Source: Acidimicrobiaceae bacterium (GTDB taxonomy: Bacteria; Actinomycetota; Acidimicrobiia; Acidimicrobiales; RAAP-2). Taken from it: 64,000 nt of DNA. This document shows positions 1 to 8,765 of the stretch, piece after piece; within the stretch, counting starts at the first letter, position 1, and every line of letters starts with the position of its first letter. Below the pieces are notes generated by a model. It made no database searches, had not been told where the DNA came from, and was given only the letters and a program-made list of their open reading frames with translations. The stretch lies in contig PKYQ01000028.1 of the NCBI GenBank assembly GCA_003133685.1, forward strand, positions 152,454-216,453. The letters run 5' to 3'. Position numbers and translations under genes: made by a program.

Positions 1-2
1 TG

Positions 3-614
3 GCATTCGACGGTGCCGATCTATCGCGTCGCGACGAGGTGAGCCGACTCGTCGCCGAGACGATTGACGTCCTCGGCGGTGTCGACGTGCTCGTCAACAA
101 CGCCGGCATTCAATTCGTCGCGCCGATCGAGGAGTTTCCCGAAGATCGATGGGAAGCGATCATCGGGCTTAATCTCTCAGCCGCCTTCTATTCGATGAAG
201 GCCGCAATTCCCGCGATGAAGGCCAAGGGTTGGGGCCGCATCATCAACGTCGCCTCCGCGCACGGACTCGTGGCGAGCGCGAACAAGGTCGCCTATGTCG
301 CGGCCAAGCACGGCCTTGTCGGCGCCACGAAAGTGGCAGCTCTCGAACTGGCCAATCAGGGTGTCACCGTCAATGCAATCTGCCCCGGTTGGGTTCTCAC
401 GCCGCTAGTCGAGCGCCAGTTGCTTGATCGAGCTGAGCAGTCGGGGACCGCGGTGGAAGTCGAGATGGAGCGACTGCTGAGCGAAAAGCAGCCAATGTCG
501 AAGTTCACGACACCGGAATCGATCGGTGCCATGGCCGTATTTCTGTGTAGCGATGAAGCAGAGACGATTACGGGCGCGGCGCTTTCCATTGACGGAGGGT
601 GGACTGCGCAGTAG
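3..614 (+). CDS. SDR oxidoreductase, 3-hydroxybutyrate dehydrogenase-like (5' truncated)
   Basis: NAD(P)-dependent short-chain dehydrogenase whose 5' end lies outside the window; the frame is open from base 3 (AFDGADLSRRDEV...), so the ORF-track start at 39 is only an internal GTG. The N-terminal TGxxxGxG cofactor loop is missing. Visible are the NNAG motif (VNNAGIQ), the catalytic Ser in NVASAHG, and the YVAAK Tyr-x3-Lys pair. The segment CPGWVLTPLVE and the SIDGGWTAQ C-terminus are typical of D-beta-hydroxybutyrate dehydrogenases, which interconvert 3-hydroxybutyrate and acetoacetate in the cytosol during PHB or ketone-body use. SDR assignment is certain; the substrate is inferred from those motifs only. 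No partner gene of PHB metabolism follows, and the next gene is about 315 bp away. Confidence 0.85.
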   Translation, partial: AFDGADLSRRDEVSRLVAETIDVLGGVDVLVNNAGIQFVAPIEEFPEDRWEAIIGLNLSAAFYSMKAAIPAMKAKGWGRIINVASAHGLVASANKVAYVAAKHGLVGATKVAALELANQGVTVNAICPGWVLTPLVERQLLDRAEQSGTAVEVEMERLLSEKQPMSKFTTPESIGAMAVFLCSDEAETITGAALSIDGGWTAQ

Positions 615-930
615 GCGATGACGGCGACATATATAGACGGCGACATATATATATGTGTATTTTTTAACGACGATGCGCTCGATTCGACGACTCGAACTGC
701 CACTCCGGATGCGCACTCTCAATTTGACGAACTCGTTGAGCGAACAAGAGAAGATTTACCTAACCTTCGCCGTCGCTAAAGGGGAGGTAATGAACGCGAT
801 ATTCGACGCGAGGGAGTCACCGACGTGATCCGACCAATCTGAGCGATTGCCTCTCTTCGCGCGCCGTGCATAATTGCCAAAAGCGTAGATTCTCCTCAGG
901 CTGGAATTGACGTCTGGGCGTTAGTTTGAG
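615..930. other. Intergenic region with 16-bp tandem duplication and AT palindrome
   Basis: No convincing gene here. Directly after the stop codon, GACGGCGACATATATA occurs twice in tandem (620-635 and 636-651). The second copy runs into ACATATATATATGT, a perfect 14-nt palindrome (643-656), followed by GTATTTTTT. The palindrome plus T-run could act as a weak AT-stem terminator for the SDR gene. Minus-strand ORFs across 356-722 are shadows of the SDR reading frame. Confidence 0.5.
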
Positions 931-2343
931 ATGACAATGCGAAACCAAATTACTCAGTCGACGTCAATCCGGATGTTGATCGCGGGCGCCGCGGTGTTGA
1001 CGTCATTCTTGTTGGGCGTCACCCAGGGTCAAGCGTCGGCGACCTCGCAAGGCGACACCTCGTGGACCGTCTATCACGAGGATCCGTCCGGCACCGGCGT
1101 CTCTTCGGCTATGAAGTCCGTCGTCACCGCCAAGCGGGCGTGGACGTCTCCGGTATTGAGCGGCGAGATCTACGGTGAGCCTCTCGTGTACGCCGGTGAC
1201 GTCTTCGTGGCGACCGAGAACGACACCGTCTACGCGCTCACGTCATCTCGGGGATCGGTCGTCTGGTCCCGACATCTCGCCCCCGCAGTTCCCTCGTCGG
1301 ACCTGCCGTGTGGGAACATTTCGCCGAGCGTCGGGATCACGGGCACGCCCGTTATCGATCCGTCGCGCGATGAGATCTTCGTCGTGGCGGACGAGTTCGT
1401 GCGCGGTTACCCTGAGCATTTCCTCGTGGGACTGAGTACGAAAACCGGCGCCATTGAATTGCGTGAGCGCGTCGATCCGTCTGGTTCGGTTCCGCAGGCG
1501 TTGCTGCAGAGAACCGGGCTGAACCTCGATGGCGGACGTGTCGTCTTTGGGATGGGCGGCAACTACGGCGACTGCGCGACCTACCGCGGTCGTGTCATTT
1601 CGGTGAAGGAGAGTGGCTCGCGGCCCGCCATCTTCACGGTCGACAATCGAGCCGGCGACAGCCAGGGGGCGATTTGGATGGGGGGAGCCGCACCGGTCGT
1701 CGACGCGCAGGGCAACGTGTGGGTCAGTGTCGGCAACGGGTCCGTGCACAGTTCCGGTCCGGCGTACGACGACAGTGACTCGGTGCTCGAACTCACGGCG
1801 ACCGGAAGACTCAAGCAGTATTTCGCGCCGTCCTCGTGGACGTCGGACAACGCGAAGGACCTCGACATGTCGACGGCTCCTGTGCTGCTCGCCGATGGAC
1901 AGGTCGTGCTCGCGGGCAAATCTCCGGTCGTTTATCTCTTGAACGGCGCGCATCTCGGCGGCACAGGCGCCCAGGAGGCGAGCCTGTCCTCGGTGTGCTC
2001 GAACGACATCGATGGTGGAAGCGCCATCGTGGGTATGACCATCTACCTGCCGTGCCTTGATGGCCCTGTGGCCATCCACGTGACGAAGTCACCGGCGTCA
2101 CTGCGGGTGTTGTGGCGCACGAGTGTCGGTGGTGGCCCGCCCGTCGTGGCAGCCGGCCTGGTCTGGACGGTGGGCAAGAACGGCGTCCTGTACGGACTGG
2201 ACGCAGCGACGGGACAGGTCCGACAGCAGGCGTCCATTGGGACCGTCGACAACGATTTCACGACGCCGAGCGTTGGCGACGGTCTGATGTTGGTCGCTTC
2301 GTCATCGCGCGTGGTGGCATTTCGCGGGTTGCCCAATCCTTGA
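931..2343 (+). CDS. Secreted PQQ-type beta-propeller repeat protein
   Basis: A 470-residue protein with a signal peptide: basic start, hydrophobic stretch IAGAAVLTSFLLGV around residues 17-31, and an ASA-like cleavage region near 35-38. The mature part has repeated blades typical of PQQ-like/Trp-docking beta-propellers, for example VYALTSSRGSVVWSR, ILYGLDAATGQV-like segments and a final RVVAFRG strand. It is likely extracytoplasmic; no catalytic residues of PQQ dehydrogenases are evident, so a binding or structural role is as likely as an enzyme. ATG at 931 is used, with ATG 937 as an alternative; neither has a strong Shine-Dalgarno. It stands alone, with gaps on both sides. Confidence 0.75.
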   Translation: MTMRNQITQSTSIRMLIAGAAVLTSFLLGVTQGQASATSQGDTSWTVYHEDPSGTGVSSAMKSVVTAKRAWTSPVLSGEIYGEPLVYAGDVFVATENDTVYALTSSRGSVVWSRHLAPAVPSSDLPCGNISPSVGITGTPVIDPSRDEIFVVADEFVRGYPEHFLVGLSTKTGAIELRERVDPSGSVPQALLQRTGLNLDGGRVVFGMGGNYGDCATYRGRVISVKESGSRPAIFTVDNRAGDSQGAIWMGGAAPVVDAQGNVWVSVGNGSVHSSGPAYDDSDSVLELTATGRLKQYFAPSSWTSDNAKDLDMSTAPVLLADGQVVLAGKSPVVYLLNGAHLGGTGAQEASLSSVCSNDIDGGSAIVGMTIYLPCLDGPVAIHVTKSPASLRVLWRTSVGGGPPVVAAGLVWTVGKNGVLYGLDAATGQVRQQASIGTVDNDFTTPSVGDGLMLVASSSRVVAFRGLPNP

Positions 2344-2686
2344 TGGACAAAAGCGTCGATCAGTGAAATTTCGCAGTTGACGGAGCCGTCAACAATCTCA
2401 CGAGATTCGAAGGCAAATCTACGCGTCCGACGCCTTCGTATCACTTCATCTTCGCCGATTCGGTCGCTCCCTCAGACGAGATGGGGACTTAGGGCACGGC
2501 GTCGTACCGAGCGCCCAGGTCTCCTTCCATTTGTCGACGATGGTTGCCGTTCGGATGAGATCAACCTGAATCGTCGGTGTGACTCGACTTGCGCTCATCC
2601 TCCAAACAGAGAAGGACTACGTCGCACTACCTTGGACTCACCAGCAGTCGTTGACTGGTGATGGATTCGATCAAGGGAGGTTGACA
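2344..2686. other. Intergenic region, one possible hairpin
   Basis: I see no gene. CGAAGGC (2408-2414) and GCCTTCG (2432-2438) could pair across a 17-nt loop about 65 bp after the propeller gene, but no T-run follows, so a terminator is only possible. ORF 2377-2661 has Arg/Ser-rich shadow composition. The last bases carry the Shine-Dalgarno AAGGGAGG of the VOC gene. Confidence 0.4.
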
Positions 2687-3082
2687 ATGAGCGCGAAAAT
2701 TGGGCAAATTGGCCCACCGGTTCTGTTCGTTGGGGATCTTGGGCGGGCGAAAGCCTTCTACACAGAGACGCTTGGATTCGCGCTTGGATTCGAAGATGAG
2801 GCCTCGGCCGGCGTGATGATGGGAGAGGACATTTTCCTTCTGGTCACCGTTGCGTCGGCGACTGAGATGTTGCCGGGCGAAGCGTTGGGAACTCCTCGCG
2901 GTCAACGCTCAGTTGGCGTGTTCAATATCTTCGTCGAGAACGTTGACGAAGCATTCGAAGGACTCAAGGCGAAAGGTGTTGCGTTCATCATCGAACCGAT
3001 GGACCGATATTGGGGACGCCGCACGGCACACTTCAAGGATCCCGACGGCGTCATTTGGGAGATATCTCAGTCGATCGAGTAA
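2687..3082 (+). CDS. VOC/glyoxalase-superfamily protein
   Basis: A 131-residue single-domain vicinal-oxygen-chelate protein. The start is the ATG at 2687, not the ORF-track start at 2579, because AAGGGAGG sits just upstream and the protein then begins with the usual first beta strand (PPVLFVGDLGRAKAFY). The features FYTETLGF and HFKDPDGVIWEISQ are classic for glyoxalase/bleomycin-resistance-type folds. The usual metal-binding His of strand 1 is absent (the strand reads IGPPVLFV), while the C-terminal Glu (IWEI) is kept, so the metal site may be incomplete. Function, whether detoxification, dioxygenase or binding protein, cannot be assigned. Confidence 0.8.
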   Translation: MSAKIGQIGPPVLFVGDLGRAKAFYTETLGFALGFEDEASAGVMMGEDIFLLVTVASATEMLPGEALGTPRGQRSVGVFNIFVENVDEAFEGLKAKGVAFIIEPMDRYWGRRTAHFKDPDGVIWEISQSIE

Positions 3083-3573
3083 TTGACTGATGAAGGCGCT
3101 TCTTATACGGAGTCGGCGAGTTCCCCGGGTGCGTACTCAACCAATGAAATGATGACGCCTTGTGGAACGACGTCGGAGGGCTGCTCCTTATCGATTCACG
3201 TCGCGACGTCCAGCGTGAAGCCAATCTTGTCGTCGTCGATCTGAACCAGGGGCGGGGGCGCGATTGAATGAATCGTGGCACCTTCGGGCGCGGGAACGTC
3301 ATTTCCCGAGAGGAAATGAATACTCAAATCCATACAATAAAAATACTGCGCGAACGCGACGTTTTCGCTGACCGTGAAGAACAATCTTTCTCCGACGTGT
3401 TTTCTTCGAACGGACGTTGAAATTGATGTTTCGGCTCCCTGCCCTTGGTCGATCCGCTCCTAAGTCCGCTGAATCGAAACCGGTCCTTGGTACATTGGCG
3501 GCGGCGTCAATTCATTGGCGCATCCGCTCCGAGCAATCGGTCTCACCGACTAATGAACGAAGGTTCCGCCACC
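3083..3573. other. Gap between the VOC gene and P450, low coding evidence
   Basis: Apart from one weak minus-strand small ORF listed separately, this stretch holds nothing I can support. The P450 ORF is open upstream to 3445, but that extension is Arg/Ser-rich and lacks P450 features. GAACGAAGG about 10 nt before ATG 3574 serves as the P450 ribosome-binding site. Confidence 0.4.
3196..3384 (-). CDS. Possible small hypothetical protein or gene remnant
   Basis: A 62-residue minus-strand ORF from a TTG with a good upstream GGAG (GGAGAAAGA-TTG). Its composition is balanced (SGNDVPAPEGATIHS, IDDDKIGFTLDVAT), unlike the Arg-rich shadow ORFs around it. After its TGA stop the same frame continues with plausible protein sequence (SDVVPQGVIISLVEYAPGEL) to a TAA at 3103. 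It may therefore be the broken form of a roughly 95-residue gene, or two small genes. I do not recognise the family. Confidence is low because it is short and isolated. Confidence 0.25.
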   Translation of the reverse strand: MFFTVSENVAFAQYFYCMDLSIHFLSGNDVPAPEGATIHSIAPPPLVQIDDDKIGFTLDVAT

Positions 3574-4821
3574 ATGGCAGTTCAAACCACCGACGAGAAC
3601 ATCCCACTCGAGTCGGCCTTCAATCCCTTCGACACGGTGTTCATGACTGATCCCGACGCGGTGCTGGCTCGCGCGCGCAACGAGGGAACGGCCTTCTTCA
3701 GCCCGATCCTCGGCGCGTGGATCATCACTCGCTACGACGACGTGGTGTCGGTCCTGCGAGACCCCGAACTGTTCTGTTCCAAGGAGATCCTTTCCATCAC
3801 CGAGCTGCTCTCGCCCGAAGTCATCGATTTCTTCGGCGATGAGATCCCGATGGAGGGCACCCTGATCGGTGTCGACCCGCCGGATCACACGAGGTTGCGC
3901 GGTGTCATGGAGTCCTCGTTCACCGCCAGCAGCGTGGCGTCGCACGAGGCGATGATCCGCTACGCGTGCGGAGAACTCGTCGACGGCCTCGAACGCGGCA
4001 CCAGCGCCGACCTGCTCAGTCAGTTCTCGTATCCGTTACCACTACGCGTCGTCGCCCTACTGCTCGGCATGCCAAAAAAGGCCATGCCGTCCTTGCGCCG
4101 TGGGGTCAAGGATTGGCCGGAACTGGCGATCGCGCTTCTGATGGGCGTGCCGCTCGACGAGCAACTCACCATGGCCCACAACATCCTCGAGATGCACCGA
4201 ATGGTCTCTCGGTTGATTGAAGAGCGCTACGTGCGACCACAGAACGATCTCCTGACGATCATCGCCAAGGGTCGCGACGAGTTCAGTTTGAGCGAACGAG
4301 AGATGCTGTCACTCGTACCGGGACTCTTCCTCGCCGGACACGAGACCCTGGCGCACGAGCTCACCAACGTGCTCTGGCGACTCTTGTCGGTACCGGAACG
4401 TTGGCGCGCCCTCGTCGAGGACCCGAGCCTCGCACCGCAGTTCTTCGACGAAGCCCTTCGCTGTGATCCCTCGGTCTACGGCATGTGGCGAATCGCGACG
4501 CGCGATACCGTGTTGCTCGGTCAGTCGGTGCGGGCCGGCCAGAAGCTCTTTTTGGTGTATCTCGCCGCCAATCGCGACGAGCGCCATTACGTCGACGCCA
4601 CCTCGTTCTCGATCGAGCGCGGACGAGTGGCTCCGAACCTGGCCTTCGGTCGGGGCATCCACCATTGCATCGGGGCTCCGTTGGCGCGATTGGAAGCACG
4701 GGTCGCGCTCGAGGTCCTCTCATCACGTCTGCCCGGACTTCGACTCGCCGAAGGATTCACCCCGACCTATCAGCCGCACCCGTTCTTGCGCGGCATGGCC
4801 GAGTTGTCCGTCACCTGGTGA
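3574..4821 (+). CDS. Cytochrome P450
   Basis: A 415-residue soluble bacterial-type P450 monooxygenase. The start at ATG 3574 follows a GAAGG-type ribosome-binding site and gives a normal class I length; the longer ORF from 3445 adds an unlikely Arg-rich leader. Visible motifs are I-helix AGHET near residue 254 (oxygen activation), K-helix EALR near 293 (ExxR), and heme loop FGRGIHHCIG with the thiolate Cys near 365. No ferredoxin or ferredoxin reductase is nearby, so redox partners must be encoded elsewhere. A TetR-family regulator follows on the same strand 222 bp downstream and may control it. Substrate is unknown; bacterial P450s of this class hydroxylate lipids, terpenes or xenobiotics. 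Confidence 0.95.
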   Translation: MAVQTTDENIPLESAFNPFDTVFMTDPDAVLARARNEGTAFFSPILGAWIITRYDDVVSVLRDPELFCSKEILSITELLSPEVIDFFGDEIPMEGTLIGVDPPDHTRLRGVMESSFTASSVASHEAMIRYACGELVDGLERGTSADLLSQFSYPLPLRVVALLLGMPKKAMPSLRRGVKDWPELAIALLMGVPLDEQLTMAHNILEMHRMVSRLIEERYVRPQNDLLTIIAKGRDEFSLSEREMLSLVPGLFLAGHETLAHELTNVLWRLLSVPERWRALVEDPSLAPQFFDEALRCDPSVYGMWRIATRDTVLLGQSVRAGQKLFLVYLAANRDERHYVDATSFSIERGRVAPNLAFGRGIHHCIGAPLARLEARVALEVLSSRLPGLRLAEGFTPTYQPHPFLRGMAELSVTW

Positions 4822-5043
4822 ACCAACCTTCGCGGTGACGACTTCGATCCCGACACGTCGTACCGGTCAACTGCCACCCCAACTGGTATGGCGGGTCACG
4901 TAGATTCGATCGAAAAATGGTGGCCTCATGGACCGGAAACGGTGCCGTTGGTCTTCCACAACTTTCGAACAATCATGCTGTGAGCAGGTGATTTGCCCTA
5001 TACAGATTGTCAAAGGTATGAATCATCCGGTTAATATATTTTG

Positions 5044-5658
5044 ATGGCAAAACAGAACCGCTCCGCGCCGGTCATGCAGGCTGTCCTGAACGCGGTCGGA
5101 GATCGCCTGATGAAGGGCGATGAATCGCTCATTCGCATTCCAGAAATCTGCGAAGCGACCGGCGTCAACTACGGCTCGGTGTACCACCACTTCGGATCGC
5201 GCGAGGGTGTCATCGACGCGGCCTATCACCAGATGTTCACCACATTGGCTGAAGAGGACCTCGAAACGTTGCACTCGGTCAGCGTCTCATCGCAGAGTTT
5301 CGAAGAGTATCTCGTGGCGATGCAGGGCCTCATCGGGACTTTCGCCTCCAGCGACGTTCGTCGCGCCCGTCGAGCCTTGCGGGCCCGCATCGTTGCCGCC
5401 TCCATGATGCGACCCGAACTGCGAGTGCTCATAGGTGCCACGCAGTCGCGTCTCACGAACGAATTGCGGTCGATCGTCGAATACGGTCAGGAGCGCGAGT
5501 GGCTCAATCGTGATCTCTCGGCCCACGCGGTCGCCGTATTGATCCAAGTCCTGCTGGTCGGTCGCACCCTGGACGACGTGTCGACGACGCCGATCGACAA
5601 TTCGGTGTGGGAAGCGTCCATGGTGATCATGCTCGGCGTGATCCTCGCTCGTTCGTAA
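5044..5658 (+). CDS. TetR/AcrR-family transcriptional regulator
   Basis: A 204-residue one-component repressor-type protein. The N-terminal helix-turn-helix is clear (IPEICEATGVNYGSVYHHFGSREGVIDAAY, residues about 27-58), followed by an all-helical ligand/dimer domain with no recognisable effector specificity. ATG 5044 is preferred over the adjacent TTG 5041; no strong Shine-Dalgarno is visible in the AT-rich leader (GGTTAATATATT), which may also contain the promoter. It lies between the P450 gene and a small secreted protein gene, either of which could be its target. Confidence 0.9.
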   Translation: MAKQNRSAPVMQAVLNAVGDRLMKGDESLIRIPEICEATGVNYGSVYHHFGSREGVIDAAYHQMFTTLAEEDLETLHSVSVSSQSFEEYLVAMQGLIGTFASSDVRRARRALRARIVAASMMRPELRVLIGATQSRLTNELRSIVEYGQEREWLNRDLSAHAVAVLIQVLLVGRTLDDVSTTPIDNSVWEASMVIMLGVILARS

Positions 5659-5684
5659 CGGGAAAACTGTGGTGTAGTGGACGT

Positions 5685-6041
5685 ATGAAGTCTTTTCGAC
5701 TCGTCGTGGCCGTGCTAGTGCTCGCCGGGTTGGTGGTGCTCAGCTTTCGAACGACGTCGAGTTCCGCGACGGCGGCCGCGCCCGTACCGTGCACCACGTC
5801 TGCGCTCGGTCAGGCCTTCGACGGTCAGTTCCACCTGTCGTCGATTCAGAACTACGGGTGCGAAGGCGAGTGGGCCTTCGTCTGGGCGACCGTCGGTACC
5901 GGCGAGCAGGCCATTGGCGTGACCGAGGTGCTGGCCTTCAACACCACCACGCAACGCTGGGCCTTCGTCTCGCGCTCGGTCGACTGTAAGGCGAGCATCC
6001 TACCCAGTGTCGTCTACCTCCAGGGCTGCTTCTCGAACTGA
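5685..6041 (+). CDS. Small secreted hypothetical protein
   Basis: A 118-residue protein starting at ATG 5685, 26 bp after the TetR stop; the ORF-track extension to 5607 is in the TetR gene and is rejected. MKSFR followed by VVAVLVLAGLVVLSF is a signal peptide or membrane anchor. The mature part has four Cys (CTTSALG, YGCEGEW, VDCKAS, QGCFSN), suggesting two disulfides in an exported domain, with beta-rich segments such as EWAFVWATVGTGEQ. I do not recognise a family. Confidence 0.7.
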   Translation: MKSFRLVVAVLVLAGLVVLSFRTTSSSATAAAPVPCTTSALGQAFDGQFHLSSIQNYGCEGEWAFVWATVGTGEQAIGVTEVLAFNTTTQRWAFVSRSVDCKASILPSVVYLQGCFSN

Positions 6042-6085
6042 ATCAGTGCTTTCGCGGTGGTCGTGGAAACAATGAGCTCGCTTCG

Positions 6086-7423
6086 TTGCCCGAGCACGCA
6101 TCACCTACGCTCGATGTCGTGCGACGACGGGGATTCGGTTCCCTCGCGTGGGCCTCCGCGCAGGAACTTTTCGATCAAAGTACGGCCTTCGGCCGTCTCG
6201 CGCTCGTGCACGTCATCATGATGGCGGGCGACACGCTGGTCACGGTCTCACTGGCCGGCTCACTCTTCTTCTCGGTGTCGCCCACGGAAGCAAAGACTCG
6301 AGTGCTGCTCTATCTCTTGTTGACGATCGCCCCGTTCGCCGTGGTTTCACCGCTTCTCGGACCGCTCATCGACAAGTCGGCCAACGGGAGGCGAATCCTG
6401 GTCGCGATGTCGGCGCTCGCGCGCGCCGTGCTCTGTTGGATGATGAGCGAGCACCTCAACTCACTCTGGCTCTTTCCGTTGGCGTTCCTGATCTTGGTCT
6501 CCTCGAAGCTCTACGTCGTGACGCGAGGCGCACTGGTGCCCGAGATGGCGCGCACCGATCAGTTGCGCGAGCATTCGGACCACGTCGGCGGTGCGGGGTG
6601 GCCGAACACCGCGGTCGAACAGGGGAAGGGCTACTCCGGATTCAACGCGCAACTCACTTTGCTCGGCACGCTCAGTGGACTCGTGGTCGGATCGATTGGC
6701 GCGGGGATCTTGAAGGGGATCGGCGCCTCCAGTGTGCTGATCACCGCCTCCGTCGTGTTCATTGCGGCGACGGTCGCGAGCCTTCGACTTCAGCGCCCGG
6801 CGAAGGTCGTGCGCGACGAAGTTACGGGACTGACCCAGGCCGAGCGAGATCGCAACGCGCTCAATCCGATGGGCGACATCGAAGTGGTGTGGGGACTAAG
6901 TGCCGCCGCCCTTATGCGCTTCGCCGTTGGATTCGCGACGTTCCTACTGGCCTTCGGTCTACGGCGCGACAACGCCGGTCTCGGCTACTTCGCCGTCGCT
7001 TTGGCGACGAGTGCGCTCGGCGCGCTGGTGGGACTGGCGTTGGTCACGCGAGTGCGCAACGCCGTTCCGGAATCGACGTTGTTGACGTTGGCGCTACTCG
7101 CCACCGGGCTGGGCTCCGGCCTGGCCGCGCTCCATCCGACATTGATCGCCCAAGTCGTGCTCGCCGGGTGGCTGGGGCTGTGCGCGGCCGTGGCCCAGCC
7201 CACGTTTGACGCGATCACGCAACGCAACGTGGCGCCCGGAGCGCAGGGCCGGACCTTCGCGCGTTTCGCCGTTCGTCAGCAGTTGTTGTGGGTGATCGGC
7301 GCGCTGATTCCGGTCGCTATCACGCTGCGATTCGCCGTGGGCGATGGTCTGCTGGCGGTGCTCACGATCGCCGGCGGTCTCGTCTACGGCCTCGGGCGTC
7401 GCTTCGCGCACGGGCGAAGTTGA
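6086..7423 (+). CDS. MFS-like multispanning membrane protein
   Basis: A 445-residue integral membrane protein with roughly 10-12 hydrophobic helices. An early helix contains VHVIMMAGDTLVTVSLAGSLFF, and the segment LLGPLIDKSANGRRILVAMSALARAV resembles the MFS loop 2-3 motif. Arrangement and length fit the MFS of uncertain substrate. The start is uncertain: TTG 6086 is the longest, while GTG 6119 would remove 11 residues; neither has a clear ribosome-binding site. An inserted hydrophilic loop lies around residues 165-185 (HSDHVGGAGWPNTAVEQGKG). Upstream is the small secreted protein, downstream the NDH-2 gene. Confidence 0.75.
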   Translation: MPEHASPTLDVVRRRGFGSLAWASAQELFDQSTAFGRLALVHVIMMAGDTLVTVSLAGSLFFSVSPTEAKTRVLLYLLLTIAPFAVVSPLLGPLIDKSANGRRILVAMSALARAVLCWMMSEHLNSLWLFPLAFLILVSSKLYVVTRGALVPEMARTDQLREHSDHVGGAGWPNTAVEQGKGYSGFNAQLTLLGTLSGLVVGSIGAGILKGIGASSVLITASVVFIAATVASLRLQRPAKVVRDEVTGLTQAERDRNALNPMGDIEVVWGLSAAALMRFAVGFATFLLAFGLRRDNAGLGYFAVALATSALGALVGLALVTRVRNAVPESTLLTLALLATGLGSGLAALHPTLIAQVVLAGWLGLCAAVAQPTFDAITQRNVAPGAQGRTFARFAVRQQLLWVIGALIPVAITLRFAVGDGLLAVLTIAGGLVYGLGRRFAHGRS

Positions 7424-7453
7424 AATTCAGCACCTGATTATGCTGAAAAGCAC

Positions 7454-8755
7454 ATGGTGAATTCCCCCCGGTCCGTGCCGGAGAACCTCGCGTCCCGGCC
7501 GCACGTCGTCGTCATTGGAGGGGGATTCGCTGGGGTCGCGGTCGCCAAGGGACTGGCTGACCAAGACGTTCGGGTAACGATCATCGACCAGCACAATTTC
7601 CACACGTTCCAGCCGCTGCTGTACCAAGTCGCGACGGCCGGATTAGAGCCGGCCGACGTCGCCTTTCCGATTCGTACGATTTTTGGTCACGCCAGAAACG
7701 TGCGATTCCGCCACGGTCGCGTGCGTCGCGTCGATCAGTCGCGCAACCTCGTCACGCTCGGTGACGGTTCGGAGATCGACTTCGACCACCTGGTCATCGC
7801 CACTGGCGCGGTCGCCACATTCTTCGGTGTGCCGGGCGCGTCGCAGTTCGCGATGCCGCTCTACACGTTGTCCGACGCGCGACGCCTCCGCAATCGGCTG
7901 CTCTCGGTCCTCGAAGAGACTGAAGTGCGCGGTGACAGTGACGGTGCGTCGCCCCAGCTCACGTTCGTCGTGGTCGGGGGAGGACCTACCGGCGTCGAAA
8001 CGTCGGGCGCGTTGACCGAATTGATTCAGATCGCGATCAAGCGCGACGGCCTTCGTCTCGATCCCGCTCGAATACGAGTCGTCCTGGTTGACATGGCGCC
8101 GCGACTTTTGACGGGATTTCCCCAGCGCGCCAGCGATTACGCGAAGCGCCGACTTGAATCGAGCGGGGTCGACGTCCAATTCGGTCGGTCGGTCGTCGAT
8201 ATCGACGAGCACTCCATCCACTTCGAAGACGGGGAACGGGTTGAATGCGCGGCCGTCATCTGGGCGGCCGGCGTCAGCGCCGGCGACGCGTTGCCCCAGG
8301 ACCTATCGTCAACCTCCGGTCCCGGTGGCAGGGTCCGCGTGAGTGCCGATCTTCGGCTCCTCGACAGCGCCAACGTCTGGGCCGTCGGTGACGCCGCGGC
8401 CGTGCCATCAATGGATGGTGCGTTCTGTGCACAGCTCGCCCCCGTCGCGATCCAGAGCGGGCGGCACTGCGCCGCGCAGATCCTGCACGTCGTCCACGGC
8501 GAGGTGACGACACCTTTCCACTACCACGACAAGGGCATCATGGCGACGATCGGTCGAAACGCCGCGGTCGCGGAGTTACCGCACGGCGTCGTCGTGAAGG
8601 GTCGTCTCGGATGGCTCGCGTGGCTCGGACTGCACCTGTGGTACTTGGTGGGATTTCGCAATCGTCTGCGCGTGTTCATCAATTGGACGTGGCGCTATTT
8701 CGACTGGCCCTCCGGTCCACGACTGATCGTCGCCGACGCCGAGACGGTCGACTAG
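7454..8755 (+). CDS. ndh: Type II NADH dehydrogenase (NAD(P)/FAD-dependent oxidoreductase)
   Basis: A 433-residue single-subunit, non-proton-pumping NADH:quinone oxidoreductase. The FAD-binding Rossmann motif GGGFAGVAVAKGL is at residues about 18-30, and the second dinucleotide motif for NADH (VVGGGPTGVETSGAL) is near 175-190. The substrate-side segment FQPLLYQVATAGLEP and the FAD-contact WAVGDAA are standard for NDH-2. The C-terminal stretch WLAWLGLHLWYLVGFRNRL is the amphipathic membrane anchor of this family. It feeds electrons from cytosolic NADH into the quinone pool. ATG 7454 was chosen. It is monocistronic, converging with the SDR gene on the opposite strand. Confidence 0.92.
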   Translation: MVNSPRSVPENLASRPHVVVIGGGFAGVAVAKGLADQDVRVTIIDQHNFHTFQPLLYQVATAGLEPADVAFPIRTIFGHARNVRFRHGRVRRVDQSRNLVTLGDGSEIDFDHLVIATGAVATFFGVPGASQFAMPLYTLSDARRLRNRLLSVLEETEVRGDSDGASPQLTFVVVGGGPTGVETSGALTELIQIAIKRDGLRLDPARIRVVLVDMAPRLLTGFPQRASDYAKRRLESSGVDVQFGRSVVDIDEHSIHFEDGERVECAAVIWAAGVSAGDALPQDLSSTSGPGGRVRVSADLRLLDSANVWAVGDAAAVPSMDGAFCAQLAPVAIQSGRHCAAQILHVVHGEVTTPFHYHDKGIMATIGRNAAVAELPHGVVVKGRLGWLAWLGLHLWYLVGFRNRLRVFINWTWRYFDWPSGPRLIVADAETVD

Positions 8756-8765
8756 CGCTGAGCGA

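Noticed and set aside
1243-2079. 278-residue minus-strand ORF
   Set aside because: Reverse reading of the beta-propeller gene; Arg/His-rich with no domain pattern.
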